Shown here piece after piece: positions 1 to 8,960 of a DNA stretch of 64,000 nt. Position numbers and translations under genes: made by a program. Every line of letters begins with the position of its first letter. The stretch's first letter is position 1. The DNA is from an uncultured Erythrobacter sp. GTDB lineage: Bacteria > Pseudomonadota > Alphaproteobacteria > Sphingomonadales > Sphingomonadaceae. The stretch spans positions 1,646,818-1,710,817 of the forward strand of contig CANNBH010000001.1 in NCBI GenBank assembly GCA_947502815.1, given 5' to 3'. The notes under the pieces were generated by a model. That model saw nothing but the letters and a program-made list of their open reading frames with translations. It had not been told where the DNA came from and searched no databases.

Positions 1-2
1 AT

Positions 3-461
3 TTCCTGCTTCAAGCTGCCGAAGATGGATTGCCGCGCCGACAATTGACGCCAGCGGCGATTGAAAATCTGGAGGGGCGCAATTGGCGCGGGAATGTGCG
101 CGAATTGCGCAATGTCATATATCGCCTTGCGTTGATGGCGCGTGAGGATTTTATCGACGCAGACAGTCTGGACGATATTTTGGGGCCAGAGACGCCTTAC
201 ATTTTGGACGGAGAAGAAGACGAAGATGCCGGCATCGGCGCGGCGCTGAACATCTGGTTGGCCCGCGAAGAGCCAGCTTCAGGCACAGTCTATGCCAGCG
301 CGCTTGCGGCCTTTGAAAAGCCTTTGATCGAGCATGCGCTGGGTGAAACAGGCGGTAATCAATTGCGGGCCGCAAAAGTATTGGGGATCAACCGCAACAC
401 TTTGCGCAAACGAATAACTGAGCTGAAGATTGAGCCTGATCGCTTTGGAAGACCGGTCTAA
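3..461 (+). CDS. ntrC: NtrC-family response regulator, C-terminal part (5' end outside window)
   Basis: The reading frame is already open at base 3, so the gene starts upstream of the window. About 152 residues remain. The segment GNVRELRNV (about residues 27-35 of the visible part) is the conserved end of the sigma54-activator AAA+ domain. The last 50 residues form a Fis-type helix-turn-helix: GGNQLRAAKVLGINRNTLRK. In this family the protein activates sigma54 promoters of nitrogen assimilation genes after phosphorylation by NtrB. The next genes are ntrY and ntrX, the usual alphaproteobacterial order, which supports ntrC over other sigma54 activators. The receiver domain and Walker motifs cannot be seen. 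Confidence 0.86.
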   Translation, partial: FLLQAAEDGLPRRQLTPAAIENLEGRNWRGNVRELRNVIYRLALMAREDFIDADSLDDILGPETPYILDGEEDEDAGIGAALNIWLAREEPASGTVYASALAAFEKPLIEHALGETGGNQLRAAKVLGINRNTLRKRITELKIEPDRFGRPV

Positions 462-531
462 CGCAGTTCTGCGGCCAAAATGTCACTTTCGGCTTGCAAT
501 AATGCAACAGTGGCGTTGTAACTGAGCATCA

Positions 532-2835
532 ATGGATGCTCCAGCTTCAAATGATGTGGACCCAACCGGGATAGGGCGGAGCAAGGCTGTGCCCAACACG
601 GCCGCAGATTATCCCTCTCAAAGCGGGCAGCGATCGCCGCGCTGGTGGCGCAAATTTGTCGTCGCATCGCGCCGGGCCAATATCTTTCGTTGGTTGGAAG
701 CCATCGCGGTGCTGGCTCTGATCATCGCGATTGTTGCCAATTACATGGCCTATTCCGATACGCCCGACAATCCGGAGGTTCTGCCAACCCTCCAAGTGTC
801 ATTGTTGCTGTTGGCGGTGCTTGTGCCGGCCATGGCAATCCTTGTTTTGATTGGGCGGCGCATGGCGATGGCGCGGGCCGCGGGCAGCACGGCGCGGTTG
901 CATGTGCGCCTCGTGTTCTTTTTCTCAATGGTCGCGGCAGTGCCGACTTTGCTCGTCGCTGGCTTTGCAGCCTTTCTGTTTCAAACGGGGGTGGATTTCT
1001 GGTTTTCCGATGACTCGCGCGGGTTGATGGAAAACGCCAATGAGATGGCGCAAAACTATTACGATGCAAACCAGCGAGAGGTCGAAGAAGAGACCATCAT
1101 CATGGCTGGAGATATGCGCGTAATTTTAGAGCGTATTCCAATCGCCGATCCCGATTTCCCCGATTTTTACGCAGTCCAAGCACAAGGGCGGCAAATCTCT
1201 GAAAGCGCCATTCTTCAACGGCTCAGTGATGGCTCCCTGCGTACCGCTGCAATCTTGAACCTGATGGAGGACAACCGCCCGCTGGAATTTAGCCGCGAGG
1301 CTCTTCCTCAATTGGACGAAGGCGTGTTTGTCGTTGTCGAAGGCAGCCCCCAGCGGATCGCAGCGGTCGCGCCGATTGATCGGGAGGCAGGGGTTTACCT
1401 CTACAACGCGCGCACCACCGAAGAATCGATGTTCAATCAATGGGAAAGCGCTCAGGCGATCTCATCTGCCTATGAGATACTAACCCGTGACGCGCGCACG
1501 CTCCAATTGCGGTTCAACGTTGCACTGGTCGCGATGAGCCTTTTGCTGGTTGGGATTGCCGTGTGGTTTGCTCTGCGATTTGCTGATCGGCAGGTTGAGC
1601 CTCTTACCGATCTGGTCGGGGCCGCGCGCAAAGTGGGGCAGGGCAATTTTGCGCTGCGTTTGGAGGGGCGCACCGGGGCAGATGAAATCGGCCTGCTGAA
1701 CCGCGCCTTCAACCGCATGACCGCTCAGCTTGAGAAACAGACCGACGATTTGGTTAGCGCAAACCGCCAGATTGATGACCGCCGCGCCTTTATGGAAGCG
1801 GTGCTCGAATCGGTGACCGCCGGGATCATCTCGGTAGACGCAGAAAGCCGAGTTTTGCTGATGAACAGTTCGGCACAATCTCTTTTGGGCGGCGATGCGG
1901 CTTGTGAACCGGTCGGTGATGAACTGGCCGGGCAATCGCTGGCCACCCTTTCGCCAGAGATATGCCGCTTGGTGCGCGAAGGGACAGAACGCGCCATTGT
2001 CACGCATGCCAAGGGCGGCGATTTGCTGACTCTGGCGGTGAAAGTGGCGCCGGGCAGCAGCGGCCATGTCATCACGTTTGAAGACATCACACGCCAATTG
2101 ATTGACCAAAGACAGGCCGCTTGGTCCGATGTCGCGCGCCGGATTGCGCATGAGATCAAGAACCCTCTCACCCCCATCCAGCTTGCAACAGAGCGGTTGA
2201 AGCGCCGGTATCGAAAGCAGGTTGAGGTCGAAGACGGCGAATTGTTTGATGAATTGACCAGCACCATCGTTCGCCAAGTGGGCGATTTGCGCAAGATGGT
2301 CGATGAATTCTCCAGCTTTGCCCGCTTGCCTAAGCCTGTATTTCGATCAGAAGACGCGGTCGATTTGGTGCGCCAGGCGGTGTTTTTGCAAGAAGTCGCG
2401 CACCCGGCCATTGCATTCGCCGTATCAATGGATGCCCTTTCTGATCGAGAGATCCAGTGCGACCGACATCAAGTCGGTCAAGCAATGACCAATGTGCTTA
2501 AAAACGCTGTCGAAGCGGTTGAAGCACGCGCACAGGAGGCGGGGGAAGAGTTCACCGGAGCCATCGGCGTGACGATGGAGGATCACGGCACCCGCATTGC
2601 CATCATGGTCGAAGACAACGGCATCGGATTGCCGACCGACCGTGAACGCATTGTCGAACCCTATGTCACGACCCGTGACAAAGGCACCGGCCTAGGCCTC
2701 GCCATCGTCAACAAGATCGTTGATGAACACGGCGGAGATATGAACTTTGCCAGCGGACAGAGCGAGGAAAGCGGCACCGTGGTGACCTTGCGTTTCGCCC
2801 GCAACCCTGAACCGTCACAGGATGAGGCAGGATAA
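532..2835 (+). CDS. ntrY: NtrY-type membrane sensor histidine kinase
   Basis: This 767-residue kinase is the membrane partner of NtrX in alphaproteobacterial nitrogen and redox control. The N-terminal third has hydrophobic segments at about 57-75, 86-106 and 126-150, then an extracytoplasmic region, another membrane segment near 325-348 and a HAMP-like linker (about 350-405). A PAS-like region follows at about 420-520. The phosphoacceptor motif is RIAHEIKNPLTPIQ (His near 541). The ATP-binding domain shows the N box (NVLKNAVEAV), DNGIGLP and KGTGLGLAI. The start is the ATG at 532; no strong ribosome binding site is visible. The end lies 73 bases before the preferred start of ntrX, so the two are probably co-transcribed. 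Confidence 0.93.
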   Translation: MDAPASNDVDPTGIGRSKAVPNTAADYPSQSGQRSPRWWRKFVVASRRANIFRWLEAIAVLALIIAIVANYMAYSDTPDNPEVLPTLQVSLLLLAVLVPAMAILVLIGRRMAMARAAGSTARLHVRLVFFFSMVAAVPTLLVAGFAAFLFQTGVDFWFSDDSRGLMENANEMAQNYYDANQREVEEETIIMAGDMRVILERIPIADPDFPDFYAVQAQGRQISESAILQRLSDGSLRTAAILNLMEDNRPLEFSREALPQLDEGVFVVVEGSPQRIAAVAPIDREAGVYLYNARTTEESMFNQWESAQAISSAYEILTRDARTLQLRFNVALVAMSLLLVGIAVWFALRFADRQVEPLTDLVGAARKVGQGNFALRLEGRTGADEIGLLNRAFNRMTAQLEKQTDDLVSANRQIDDRRAFMEAVLESVTAGIISVDAESRVLLMNSSAQSLLGGDAACEPVGDELAGQSLATLSPEICRLVREGTERAIVTHAKGGDLLTLAVKVAPGSSGHVITFEDITRQLIDQRQAAWSDVARRIAHEIKNPLTPIQLATERLKRRYRKQVEVEDGELFDELTSTIVRQVGDLRKMVDEFSSFARLPKPVFRSEDAVDLVRQAVFLQEVAHPAIAFAVSMDALSDREIQCDRHQVGQAMTNVLKNAVEAVEARAQEAGEEFTGAIGVTMEDHGTRIAIMVEDNGIGLPTDRERIVEPYVTTRDKGTGLGLAIVNKIVDEHGGDMNFASGQSEESGTVVTLRFARNPEPSQDEAG

Positions 2836-2908
2836 TGGTTGCAATTCACCTTTCCCGACCGCTCCCCGCGACAACACCCCTCACAATTCCCCCCTCAAGG
2901 AGAGGCGC

Positions 2909-4297
2909 ATGGCCCTCGATATATTGATCGTAGACGACGAACGCGACATCCGTGAACTGGTCGCCGGTGTGCTTGGCGATGAAGGATACGCTTGCCGCAC
3001 TGCCGCTGACAGCACCAGCGCGCTGGCCGCCATTGACGAAAGGCGGCCCAGCGTCGTTCTGCTTGATGTCTGGTTGCATGGCAGCGAGATGGACGGACTG
3101 GAAACGCTCGACGCGATCAAGATCCGCGAACCCGATGTGCCGGTGATCATATTCTCAGGCCATGGCAACATCGATACCGCCGTGTCCGCTGTTAGCCGCG
3201 GTGCGATGGATTTTATTGAAAAGCCGTTTGAGGCCGAACGGCTCCTTTTGTTGGTTGAGCGCGCCACAGAAACAGAGCGCCTGCGCCGCGAAAATTCGCA
3301 ATTGCGCGGATCCAGCTGGGGCAGCGCCGATTTCACCGGAAATTCCGCTGCTATCAACACGGTGCGTGCCACATTGAAACGGGTCGCCAACACGGGCAGC
3401 CGCGTCTTAATCTCAGGTCCGGCGGGCGCTGGTAAAGAGGTCGCAGCCAGGATGCTGCACGCATGGAGCAACCGGTCAGAGAATGCCTTTGTGCTGGTCA
3501 ATTCGGCGCGGATCACACCCGAGCGGTTTGAACAGGAACTGTTCGGCGAAGAGGCAGATGGCAAACAGGTGCGCCCCGGTTTGCTGGAAATGGCCGATGG
3601 CGGCACATTGTACCTTGATGAGGTCGCCGATATGCCGCTTTCCACACAGGCGCGGATTTTGCGTGTTTTGACCGAGCAGAGCTTTGTCCGAGTTGGCGGA
3701 ACGCGCCAGATCGGCGTCGATGTCCGCGTTGTGTCATCCACCACGCGTGACCTGTCCGTGGAAATGGAGGAAAAGCGGTTCCGTGAGGACCTGTTTTACC
3801 GGTTGAACGTGGTGCCGGTGGCGATTCCGTCGCTGTCTGATCGACGCGACGATATACCCGCGCTCGCCGAACACTTCTTCACCCGTTATTCCAACGATCA
3901 AGGCATCCCGCCGCCGGAGATTACCGAAGAAGCGATGGCGGCACTTCAGGCCTATGATTGGCCGGGCAATGTCCGCCAGTTGCGCAATGTTGTGGAACGC
4001 ACAATCATTATGACGCCGCGCGACAGATTGACCGCGGTGGAAACAGAAATGTTGCCAGCAGAAATTACTGGCGGGCGTCTGGTCGCATCAGGGCAGGGGC
4101 TGTCGGCCATGATGGGCGTGCCTTTACGAGAGGCGCGAGAAAGCTTTGAACGGGAGTATCTCACCATTCAGATCCGCCGTTTTTCAGGGAATATCTCAAA
4201 AACCGCGACCTTTATTGGGATGGAACGTTCGGCGCTGCACCGCAAACTCAAATTGCTTGGCATGGCGGACCGGCGTGAGGCGGATCGCAAGGGGTAA
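2909..4297 (+). CDS. ntrX: NtrX-type response regulator (REC-AAA+-HTH)
   Basis: Response regulator of 462 residues, cognate to NtrY. A receiver domain (residues 3-120) carries the acidic pair in VDDERD and the phosphoacceptor Asp in LLDVWLHG. The AAA+ domain (about 140-310) has Walker A GPAGAGKE and Walker B-type GGTLYLDEVAD. A Fis-like helix-turn-helix closes the protein. The GAFTGA loop, needed to contact sigma54, is missing: the sequence goes from LFGEEADGKQ to LLEMADGG. NtrX of some alphaproteobacteria is known to lack it and to act without sigma54. I chose the ATG at 2909, preceded by AAGGAGAGG; an open frame extends back to 2822 but has no family similarity. Confidence 0.93.
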   Translation: MALDILIVDDERDIRELVAGVLGDEGYACRTAADSTSALAAIDERRPSVVLLDVWLHGSEMDGLETLDAIKIREPDVPVIIFSGHGNIDTAVSAVSRGAMDFIEKPFEAERLLLLVERATETERLRRENSQLRGSSWGSADFTGNSAAINTVRATLKRVANTGSRVLISGPAGAGKEVAARMLHAWSNRSENAFVLVNSARITPERFEQELFGEEADGKQVRPGLLEMADGGTLYLDEVADMPLSTQARILRVLTEQSFVRVGGTRQIGVDVRVVSSTTRDLSVEMEEKRFREDLFYRLNVVPVAIPSLSDRRDDIPALAEHFFTRYSNDQGIPPPEITEEAMAALQAYDWPGNVRQLRNVVERTIIMTPRDRLTAVETEMLPAEITGGRLVASGQGLSAMMGVPLREARESFEREYLTIQIRRFSGNISKTATFIGMERSALHRKLKLLGMADRREADRKG

Positions 4298-4343
4298 GGC
4301 CAAGAAACTGCGCCCAAACAAAACTCTACCATTGCAGCGGCGC

Positions 4344-4401
4344 GCTCCTATTGCCATGATGCCCTCTGCGAGCCGTAAGAACGGCCGCCAATAATAGGAG
4401 C
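4344..4401 (+). promoter_or_regulatory. Possible RNA hairpin covering the hfq ribosome binding site
   Basis: GCTCCTATT at 4344-4352 is perfectly complementary to AATAGGAGC at 4393-4401, which contains the hfq Shine-Dalgarno sequence. Between them a second hairpin can form: GCG-a-GCCGT (4368-4376), loop AAGA, ACGGC-CGC (4381-4388). The pairing would hide the ribosome binding site and could allow control of hfq translation. Hfq of E. coli represses its own translation; whether this leader does the same is inference. Confidence 0.45.
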
Positions 4402-4406
4402 ATAAT

Positions 4407-5024
4407 ATGTCCACTGGGCGAACTCTCTCTCCGCGCCCCCGCACCGTCACCGATTCCGGCGTCTCAGCCGCTGCGTCCGCATCATCGGGCGGGAAATCCC
4501 CAAATGGCAATCCAGCACGGCAAGGCAGCCTCCAGGACGCCTTTCTGAATTTGCTGCGCAAGAACAAAACCCCGGTGACGATGTTCCTTGTAAAAGGCGT
4601 TAAGCTTCAAGGGATTGTCACATGGTTTGACAATTTCTCGATCTTACTGCGCCGTGATGGCCAATCGCAATTGGTCTATAAACACGCGATCTCCACCATT
4701 ATGCCGGGCGGTCCGGTTGATGCCGAACAATTTGGCAATCGTGATCCCAATCGCAAACAGCGCCAGTTGCAGGATGTGTTTCTGAGCAAAGTCAGCGATG
4801 CCGGTGTTCAGGTCACCATGTTCCTCGTCAACGGTGTCATGCTTCAAGGGCGCATTGCCGCCTATGATCTGTTTTGTATGCTGCTTGAACGCGATGGCGC
4901 GGTGCAATTGGCCTACAAACACGCCGTTTCCACCATTCAGCCTGCCAGCCCCGTTGATCTTTCCGACGAAGGCGAAGTGGTCCCCGATGATGGCGAAGAC
5001 GAAGATTTCGGGACTGACTACTGA
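4407..5024 (+). CDS. hfq: Tandem-domain Hfq RNA chaperone
   Basis: Hfq normally has 70-110 residues; this protein has 205 and holds two complete Sm domains. Domain 1 (about 41-103) has SLQDAFLN, the Sm1 motif with FDNF, and the Sm2 motif YKHAIST. Domain 2 (about 120-183) has LQDVFLS, YDLF and YKHAVST. Both keep the Gln/Asp and Tyr-Lys-His residues of the proximal RNA site. The basic rim patch is present in domain 1 (RKNK, 51-54) but replaced by SDAG in domain 2. The tail (186-205) is strongly acidic. A ring could form from three chains. The start ATG follows AGGAG at good spacing. hflX begins 17 bases downstream, the usual partner. Role: small-RNA and mRNA binding, post-transcriptional control. 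Confidence 0.95.
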   Translation: MSTGRTLSPRPRTVTDSGVSAAASASSGGKSPNGNPARQGSLQDAFLNLLRKNKTPVTMFLVKGVKLQGIVTWFDNFSILLRRDGQSQLVYKHAISTIMPGGPVDAEQFGNRDPNRKQRQLQDVFLSKVSDAGVQVTMFLVNGVMLQGRIAAYDLFCMLLERDGAVQLAYKHAVSTIQPASPVDLSDEGEVVPDDGEDEDFGTDY

Positions 5025-5041
5025 GCTTTGATGATGACCTG

Positions 5042-6340
5042 ATGGACGAGGTAACCCGCGGTGCGCGGGCCCTAGTCTTATGTCCTGATATCAGGAGCTT
5101 CTCTTACGACCTTGATGCCAATGATAGGTTGGCAGAGGCTGAGGGTCTGGCTCTGGCCATCGGAGTTGTGATCGAACATTCGGCCATTATGCCTGTTCGG
5201 CAGATGCAGCCAAACACCCTGTTCGGTTCCGGTCAGGTCGAAAACATCGCCGTTTGGTGCGAACAATATGAATGCGAATTGGTTGTTGTCGATGGCGCGC
5301 TTAGCCCGATCCAACAGCGCAACCTTGAAGATCGCCTTAAGCGCAAGGTGATCGACCGCACCGGGCTCATTCTCGAAATCTTCGGGGAACGGGCGGCCAC
5401 GGCTGAGGGGCGTTTGCAGGTTGAGCTGGCGCACCTTGATTACCAACAAAGCCGTCTTGTGCGCAGTTGGACTCACTTGGAACGGCAGCGCGGCGGCTTC
5501 GGATTTCTAGGCGGCCCTGGGGAGACACAGATCGAGGCCGATCGCCGAATGATCCGCCAGCGTATGGGGCGGTTAAGGCGTGAATTGGAGCAGGTGCGCA
5601 AGACTCGCACGCTTCATCGGCAACGCCGGGGCAGGGCGCCATGGCCGGTTATTGCATTGGTAGGATACACCAACGCGGGCAAATCCACCCTTTTCAACCG
5701 CCTAACCGGTGCAGATGTCATGGCAGAGGATTTGCTCTTTGCGACGCTCGATCCAACAATGCGCGCGATCAGTTTGCCCGGTGTAGAGAAAGCCATTTTG
5801 TCGGACACCGTGGGTTTTATTTCCGACCTACCAACGCAGCTTGTCGCCGCTTTCCGCGCGACATTAGAAGAGGTAACCGGGGCCGATATCATCTGCCATA
5901 TTCGCGATATGGCAAACCCGGCTCATGCGGCGCAAAAGAAGCAGGTGCTGGACGTGCTGGCCGATTTGGACGTTGTAGATCGGGATAGCGGGACAAGCGA
6001 TATTCCAATCCTTGAGGTCTGGAACAAGGCGGATTTGATCGATCCAGAACGTTTTGACGAATTGCAGGCAGCCTCAAGCGGGCATGAGGCGGTGCTTGTA
6101 TCAGCAGTTACCGGTGATGGAATTGACGATTTCGCCGCCCAAATCGCTGAGATGCTTACGGCCAAAGCCAGCGAAGTGTGCGTCACATTGCCAGTAACCG
6201 ATGGTAGGCGAATAGCGTGGCTGCATGCACACGGCGATGTGCTGAGCGAAGAAGATGCCGGGGAAGGGGAGCAGGGGCCCTTGCGGCGTTTAACAGTGCG
6301 GCTTAATCCCAAGGAATTGGGTCAATATTCAAGCCTTTAA
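5042..6340 (+). CDS. hflX: GTPase HflX
   Basis: Ribosome-associated GTPase of 432 residues; in the family it splits stalled or stressed 70S ribosomes. The N-terminal HflX domain (about 10-190) holds the glycine-rich GFGFLGGPGE and a basic coiled region. The G domain follows with G1 GYTNAGKST, G3 DTVGF and G4 NKAD. The length is normal. It lies directly after hfq, the widespread hfq-hflX pair, and its 3' end overlaps the convergent mazG by 12 bases, so no terminator fits between them. Confidence 0.95.
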   Translation: MDEVTRGARALVLCPDIRSFSYDLDANDRLAEAEGLALAIGVVIEHSAIMPVRQMQPNTLFGSGQVENIAVWCEQYECELVVVDGALSPIQQRNLEDRLKRKVIDRTGLILEIFGERAATAEGRLQVELAHLDYQQSRLVRSWTHLERQRGGFGFLGGPGETQIEADRRMIRQRMGRLRRELEQVRKTRTLHRQRRGRAPWPVIALVGYTNAGKSTLFNRLTGADVMAEDLLFATLDPTMRAISLPGVEKAILSDTVGFISDLPTQLVAAFRATLEEVTGADIICHIRDMANPAHAAQKKQVLDVLADLDVVDRDSGTSDIPILEVWNKADLIDPERFDELQAASSGHEAVLVSAVTGDGIDDFAAQIAEMLTAKASEVCVTLPVTDGRRIAWLHAHGDVLSEEDAGEGEQGPLRRLTVRLNPKELGQYSSL

Positions 6341-7144
6341 CCCGGGATTTTGAGACGGAGTAGACCGATTTCTCTCGGCCTGTTTGACCCTCTGCCAATA
6401 GGCCTCTTGTTCGACCAAACCCAACGCTGTGAAATCTTGACCGTCACTCGTCGCCAATTCCTCCATCTGCCGAAACCGTTGTTCGAACTTTGCATTGGAC
6501 GCTTTGAGAGCCTGTTCTGCGTCCACACCGTATCGCCGGATGATGTTCACAGCGACGAAGAGAACATCGCCGGCTTCGACGAGTTTTTCCTCTTCGCTGG
6601 CTTCATCCAATTCGATCAACTCTTCTTCGAGCTTTTCCTTCGGTCCTTTTAGGTCGTGCCATTCAAAACCGACACGAGCGGCGCGTTTTTGCAGCTTTTC
6701 AGAGCGCATCAAAGCCGGAAGAGCCTTCGCGACTCCGTCCATTGCGCTGGTAGATCCCGAGGTTTCGCGTTCTTTTGCCTTTAGGTCCTCCCAGCGTTCT
6801 GCGTCCATTACGCCGGTTTCGTCGCCGAATATGTGCGGATGGCGGGCTTCCATTTTGTCGCTGATGCTGCGCGCTACATCATCAAAATTAAACAATCCCG
6901 CTTCTTCGGCCATGCGGGCATGGAATACGGTTTGGAACAGAAGATCGCCGAGTTCTGCTTTTAGCTCTGACATGTTGCCGCGTTCAATCGCGTCGGAAAC
7001 CTCATAGGCTTCTTCAATTGCATAGGGAGCGATGGACGAGAAGGTTTGTGCAAGATCCCATTCGCATCCTTCTTGGGGATCACGCAGTTTCGCCATGATC
7101 TTCAAAAGTCGCTCAATCTGCGGCGATGTGGCTGATTTGGTCAT
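6329..7144 (-). CDS. mazG: Nucleoside triphosphate pyrophosphohydrolase MazG
   Basis: 271 residues, the length of the two-domain MazG of E. coli. The N-terminal MazG domain has the helical metal site EEAYEV and ELGDLLFQ; a second, diverged domain has EEELIEL and EAGDVLF. The family hydrolyses (d)NTPs to the monophosphate and pyrophosphate, cleaning the nucleotide pool and affecting stress signalling. It is transcribed toward hflX and overlaps its 3' end. The start ATG at 7144 is followed by TKSATSPQIERLLKIM, the normal beginning of the family. Confidence 0.93.
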   Translation of the reverse strand: MTKSATSPQIERLLKIMAKLRDPQEGCEWDLAQTFSSIAPYAIEEAYEVSDAIERGNMSELKAELGDLLFQTVFHARMAEEAGLFNFDDVARSISDKMEARHPHIFGDETGVMDAERWEDLKAKERETSGSTSAMDGVAKALPALMRSEKLQKRAARVGFEWHDLKGPKEKLEEELIELDEASEEEKLVEAGDVLFVAVNIIRRYGVDAEQALKASNAKFEQRFRQMEELATSDGQDFTALGLVEQEAYWQRVKQAERNRSTPSQNPGLKA

Positions 7145-7182
7145 TGGGGGTGGTCCTGCCCAAACGGCGATACGTGGGAATG

Positions 7183-7196
7183 ATAATATATATTAT
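7183..7196. promoter_or_regulatory. AT-only palindrome in the mazG leader
   Basis: ATAATATATATTAT is a perfect 14-base palindrome, 38 bases before the mazG start, in an otherwise GC-rich region. It may be an AT-rich promoter core for mazG or an operator. No matching consensus was recognised. Confidence 0.3.
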
Positions 7197-7225
7197 GTTA
7201 AATTAAAGTGCGCTCTAAGGCACTC

Positions 7226-7408
7226 TCAGTTAGGCAATCTCAAATTGAACACTTCTGCAAAAAGAAACAGCCCTGCGATGATCCCCAACCAAATCGCCGC
7301 CAATTTTGCGGTCTTCGCCCAGTCTTGCCGTAAACCGAGATAAGAGCTGCCAAACAGAACGAGCGTCCCAAGCATAAGTACCAACGACAAAATCATACCT
7401 TCTGTCAT
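7226..7408 (-). CDS. Small two-helix membrane protein, unknown function
   Basis: A 60-residue product with two hydrophobic stretches, about residues 4-22 (ILSLVLMLGTLVLFG) and 36-52 (LAAIWLGIIAGLFLFAE), joined by a short basic loop. The start ATG overlaps the TGA of the upstream hydrolase gene (ATGA), which suggests translational coupling and argues that it is real. I do not recognise the family. It closes the minus-strand operon that begins with the carboxypeptidase gene. Confidence 0.62.
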   Translation of the reverse strand: MTEGMILSLVLMLGTLVLFGSSYLGLRQDWAKTAKLAAIWLGIIAGLFLFAEVFNLRLPN

Positions 7409-8187
7409 GCAATCATCTCCAACCCATCATAACCCACGGTGACAAAATCCGGCACTTCATCCACCAAAGTGCGATAATCCATGCTCTTGTCCAAATGGCT
7501 TAGCACAACTCGGCCTGCGCCTGTGCGCTCTCCCAGCTCGATAGCCATCGCCAAATGCGCATGAGTTGGATGAGGATCGCGCCGCAAACAATCGCTGACA
7601 AGAATGTCTACATCCGCAAATGTATCGACCATTTCATCCGAAATTGAACTGAAATCAGTGGCATACGCAATAGACTTGCCATCCGCTTCAAATCGAAAAC
7701 CGGTTGTTTCACCAGGACCGTGCTCCATCTGGCACCATTCCACGCCGAAACCAGCAATCATCCTGAGCCGGTCCAATGTCTCTATTGTGCAGATCGTCGG
7801 ATATCCTTCCTGTCCTGCAAAGACATAGCCAAAGCGTTGACGCAGACGCCGGACGGTTTCGGTTGAGGCATAGGAGGGAATTGGCCCGCCGCGGCCGTAC
7901 CGCATGACCCGCAGGTCATCTATCCCGTGGCAGTGATCCGCATGATCATGCGTCCAAAAAACCCCATCCACGTTCTTGATTTTGTTTGCTAATAACTGCG
8001 CGCGGCAATCGGACGATGTGTCGATAAGAAGGCGCTTACCATCATCGCTCTCCACCATAATGGAGACCCGACTGCGGCGATTGCGGGGTTCATCGGGATC
8101 GCATGCGCCCCAGTCACCCGTGCCATCTTCACCGCCTACACGCGGGACCCCTGTCGAGGTTCCCGATCCGAGCATAATCAACTTCAC
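7405..8187 (-). CDS. PhnP-like metallo-beta-lactamase-fold hydrolase
   Basis: 260 residues. The metal-binding motif THDHADHCHG (about residues 78-87) is the HxHxDH signature of the fold. The N-terminal LGSGTSTGVPRVGG is typical of PhnP and related phosphodiesterases. Further metal ligands are likely in the MEHGPGE segment and in SHLD near the C-terminus. PhnP cleaves cyclic phosphate esters, but this gene is far from any phn genes, so the substrate is open. It overlaps tatD by 4 bases at its start and the small membrane gene by 4 at its end. The order metG-tatD-hydrolase is common in alphaproteobacteria. Confidence 0.9.
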   Translation of the reverse strand: MKLIMLGSGTSTGVPRVGGEDGTGDWGACDPDEPRNRRSRVSIMVESDDGKRLLIDTSSDCRAQLLANKIKNVDGVFWTHDHADHCHGIDDLRVMRYGRGGPIPSYASTETVRRLRQRFGYVFAGQEGYPTICTIETLDRLRMIAGFGVEWCQMEHGPGETTGFRFEADGKSIAYATDFSSISDEMVDTFADVDILVSDCLRRDPHPTHAHLAMAIELGERTGAGRVVLSHLDKSMDYRTLVDEVPDFVTVGYDGLEMIA

Positions 8188-8960
8188 AGCGTCGCCTTCG
8201 TAAACAGGTTGGTGAAGTTTGCGGTCGTTTGCTCTGCCAAAAGGTCCGCCTCTACCCCGCGCAATTCGGCCATAAATCGCGCCGTGTCGGCCACAAAGGC
8301 CGGTTCACAGGGCCGGCCGCGATGCGGCACCGGTGCGAGAAAAGGGCTGTCGGTTTCAACCAAAAGACGATCAGCGGGAATGTCTTTTGCCGCCGCCTGC
8401 AAATCTTTGGCGTTTTTAAAGGTCACAATGCCGGAAATTGAAATGGTCAGACCCAGATCGAGCATCTTGCGCCCAAAATCGGCCGATGCCGTGAAACAAT
8501 GGATCAGAGCGGGAAAGGGGCCCTTCTCCATTTCCTCGCTCAAGATTTGGTGCGTGTCAGCCTCTGCATCGCGGGTGTGAATGATCACCGGCAGGCCCGT
8601 TTGACGCGCCACATCAATGTGCATTCGGAACAATTTGGCCTGCGTGGCACGGTCAGAATGTTCGTAGAAATAGTCGAGGCCCGTCTCTCCAATGGCGATA
8701 ACGCGCGGGTCCTCAGTTGCTGCATAGAGCACGCCCCGCCCCAAATCTTCGTGCCCATCCGCCTCGTGCGGGTGGATTCCCACACTGGCGAACACATCAC
8801 TTTCGCGGGTCGCGGTTGCTACGACTTGTTCCCACTCGCTTTGCTTGGTTGAGATATTGAGGAACGCCCCTACCCCGGCTTCGCGAGCGCGCGAAAGGAC
8901 ACCGGCTTGGTCCTCGACCAACCCCTTATATTCCAAGTGGCAATGGCTATCGATCAGCAT
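8184..8960 (-). CDS. TatD-family metal-dependent DNase/hydrolase
   Basis: 258 residues with the family hallmarks: the N-terminal DSHCHLEY metal site, HPHEA, GETGLDYFY, VIIHTRDA, HCF and the C-terminal LVETDSPFLAP. The family forms a TIM barrel with two metal ions and acts as a 3'-5' exonuclease or related hydrolase in DNA repair and RNA turnover. It starts at the base where metG ends and overlaps the next gene by 4 bases, so it sits inside a tight operon. Confidence 0.92.
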   Translation of the reverse strand: MLIDSHCHLEYKGLVEDQAGVLSRAREAGVGAFLNISTKQSEWEQVVATATRESDVFASVGIHPHEADGHEDLGRGVLYAATEDPRVIAIGETGLDYFYEHSDRATQAKLFRMHIDVARQTGLPVIIHTRDAEADTHQILSEEMEKGPFPALIHCFTASADFGRKMLDLGLTISISGIVTFKNAKDLQAAAKDIPADRLLVETDSPFLAPVPHRGRPCEPAFVADTARFMAELRGVEADLLAEQTTANFTNLFTKATL

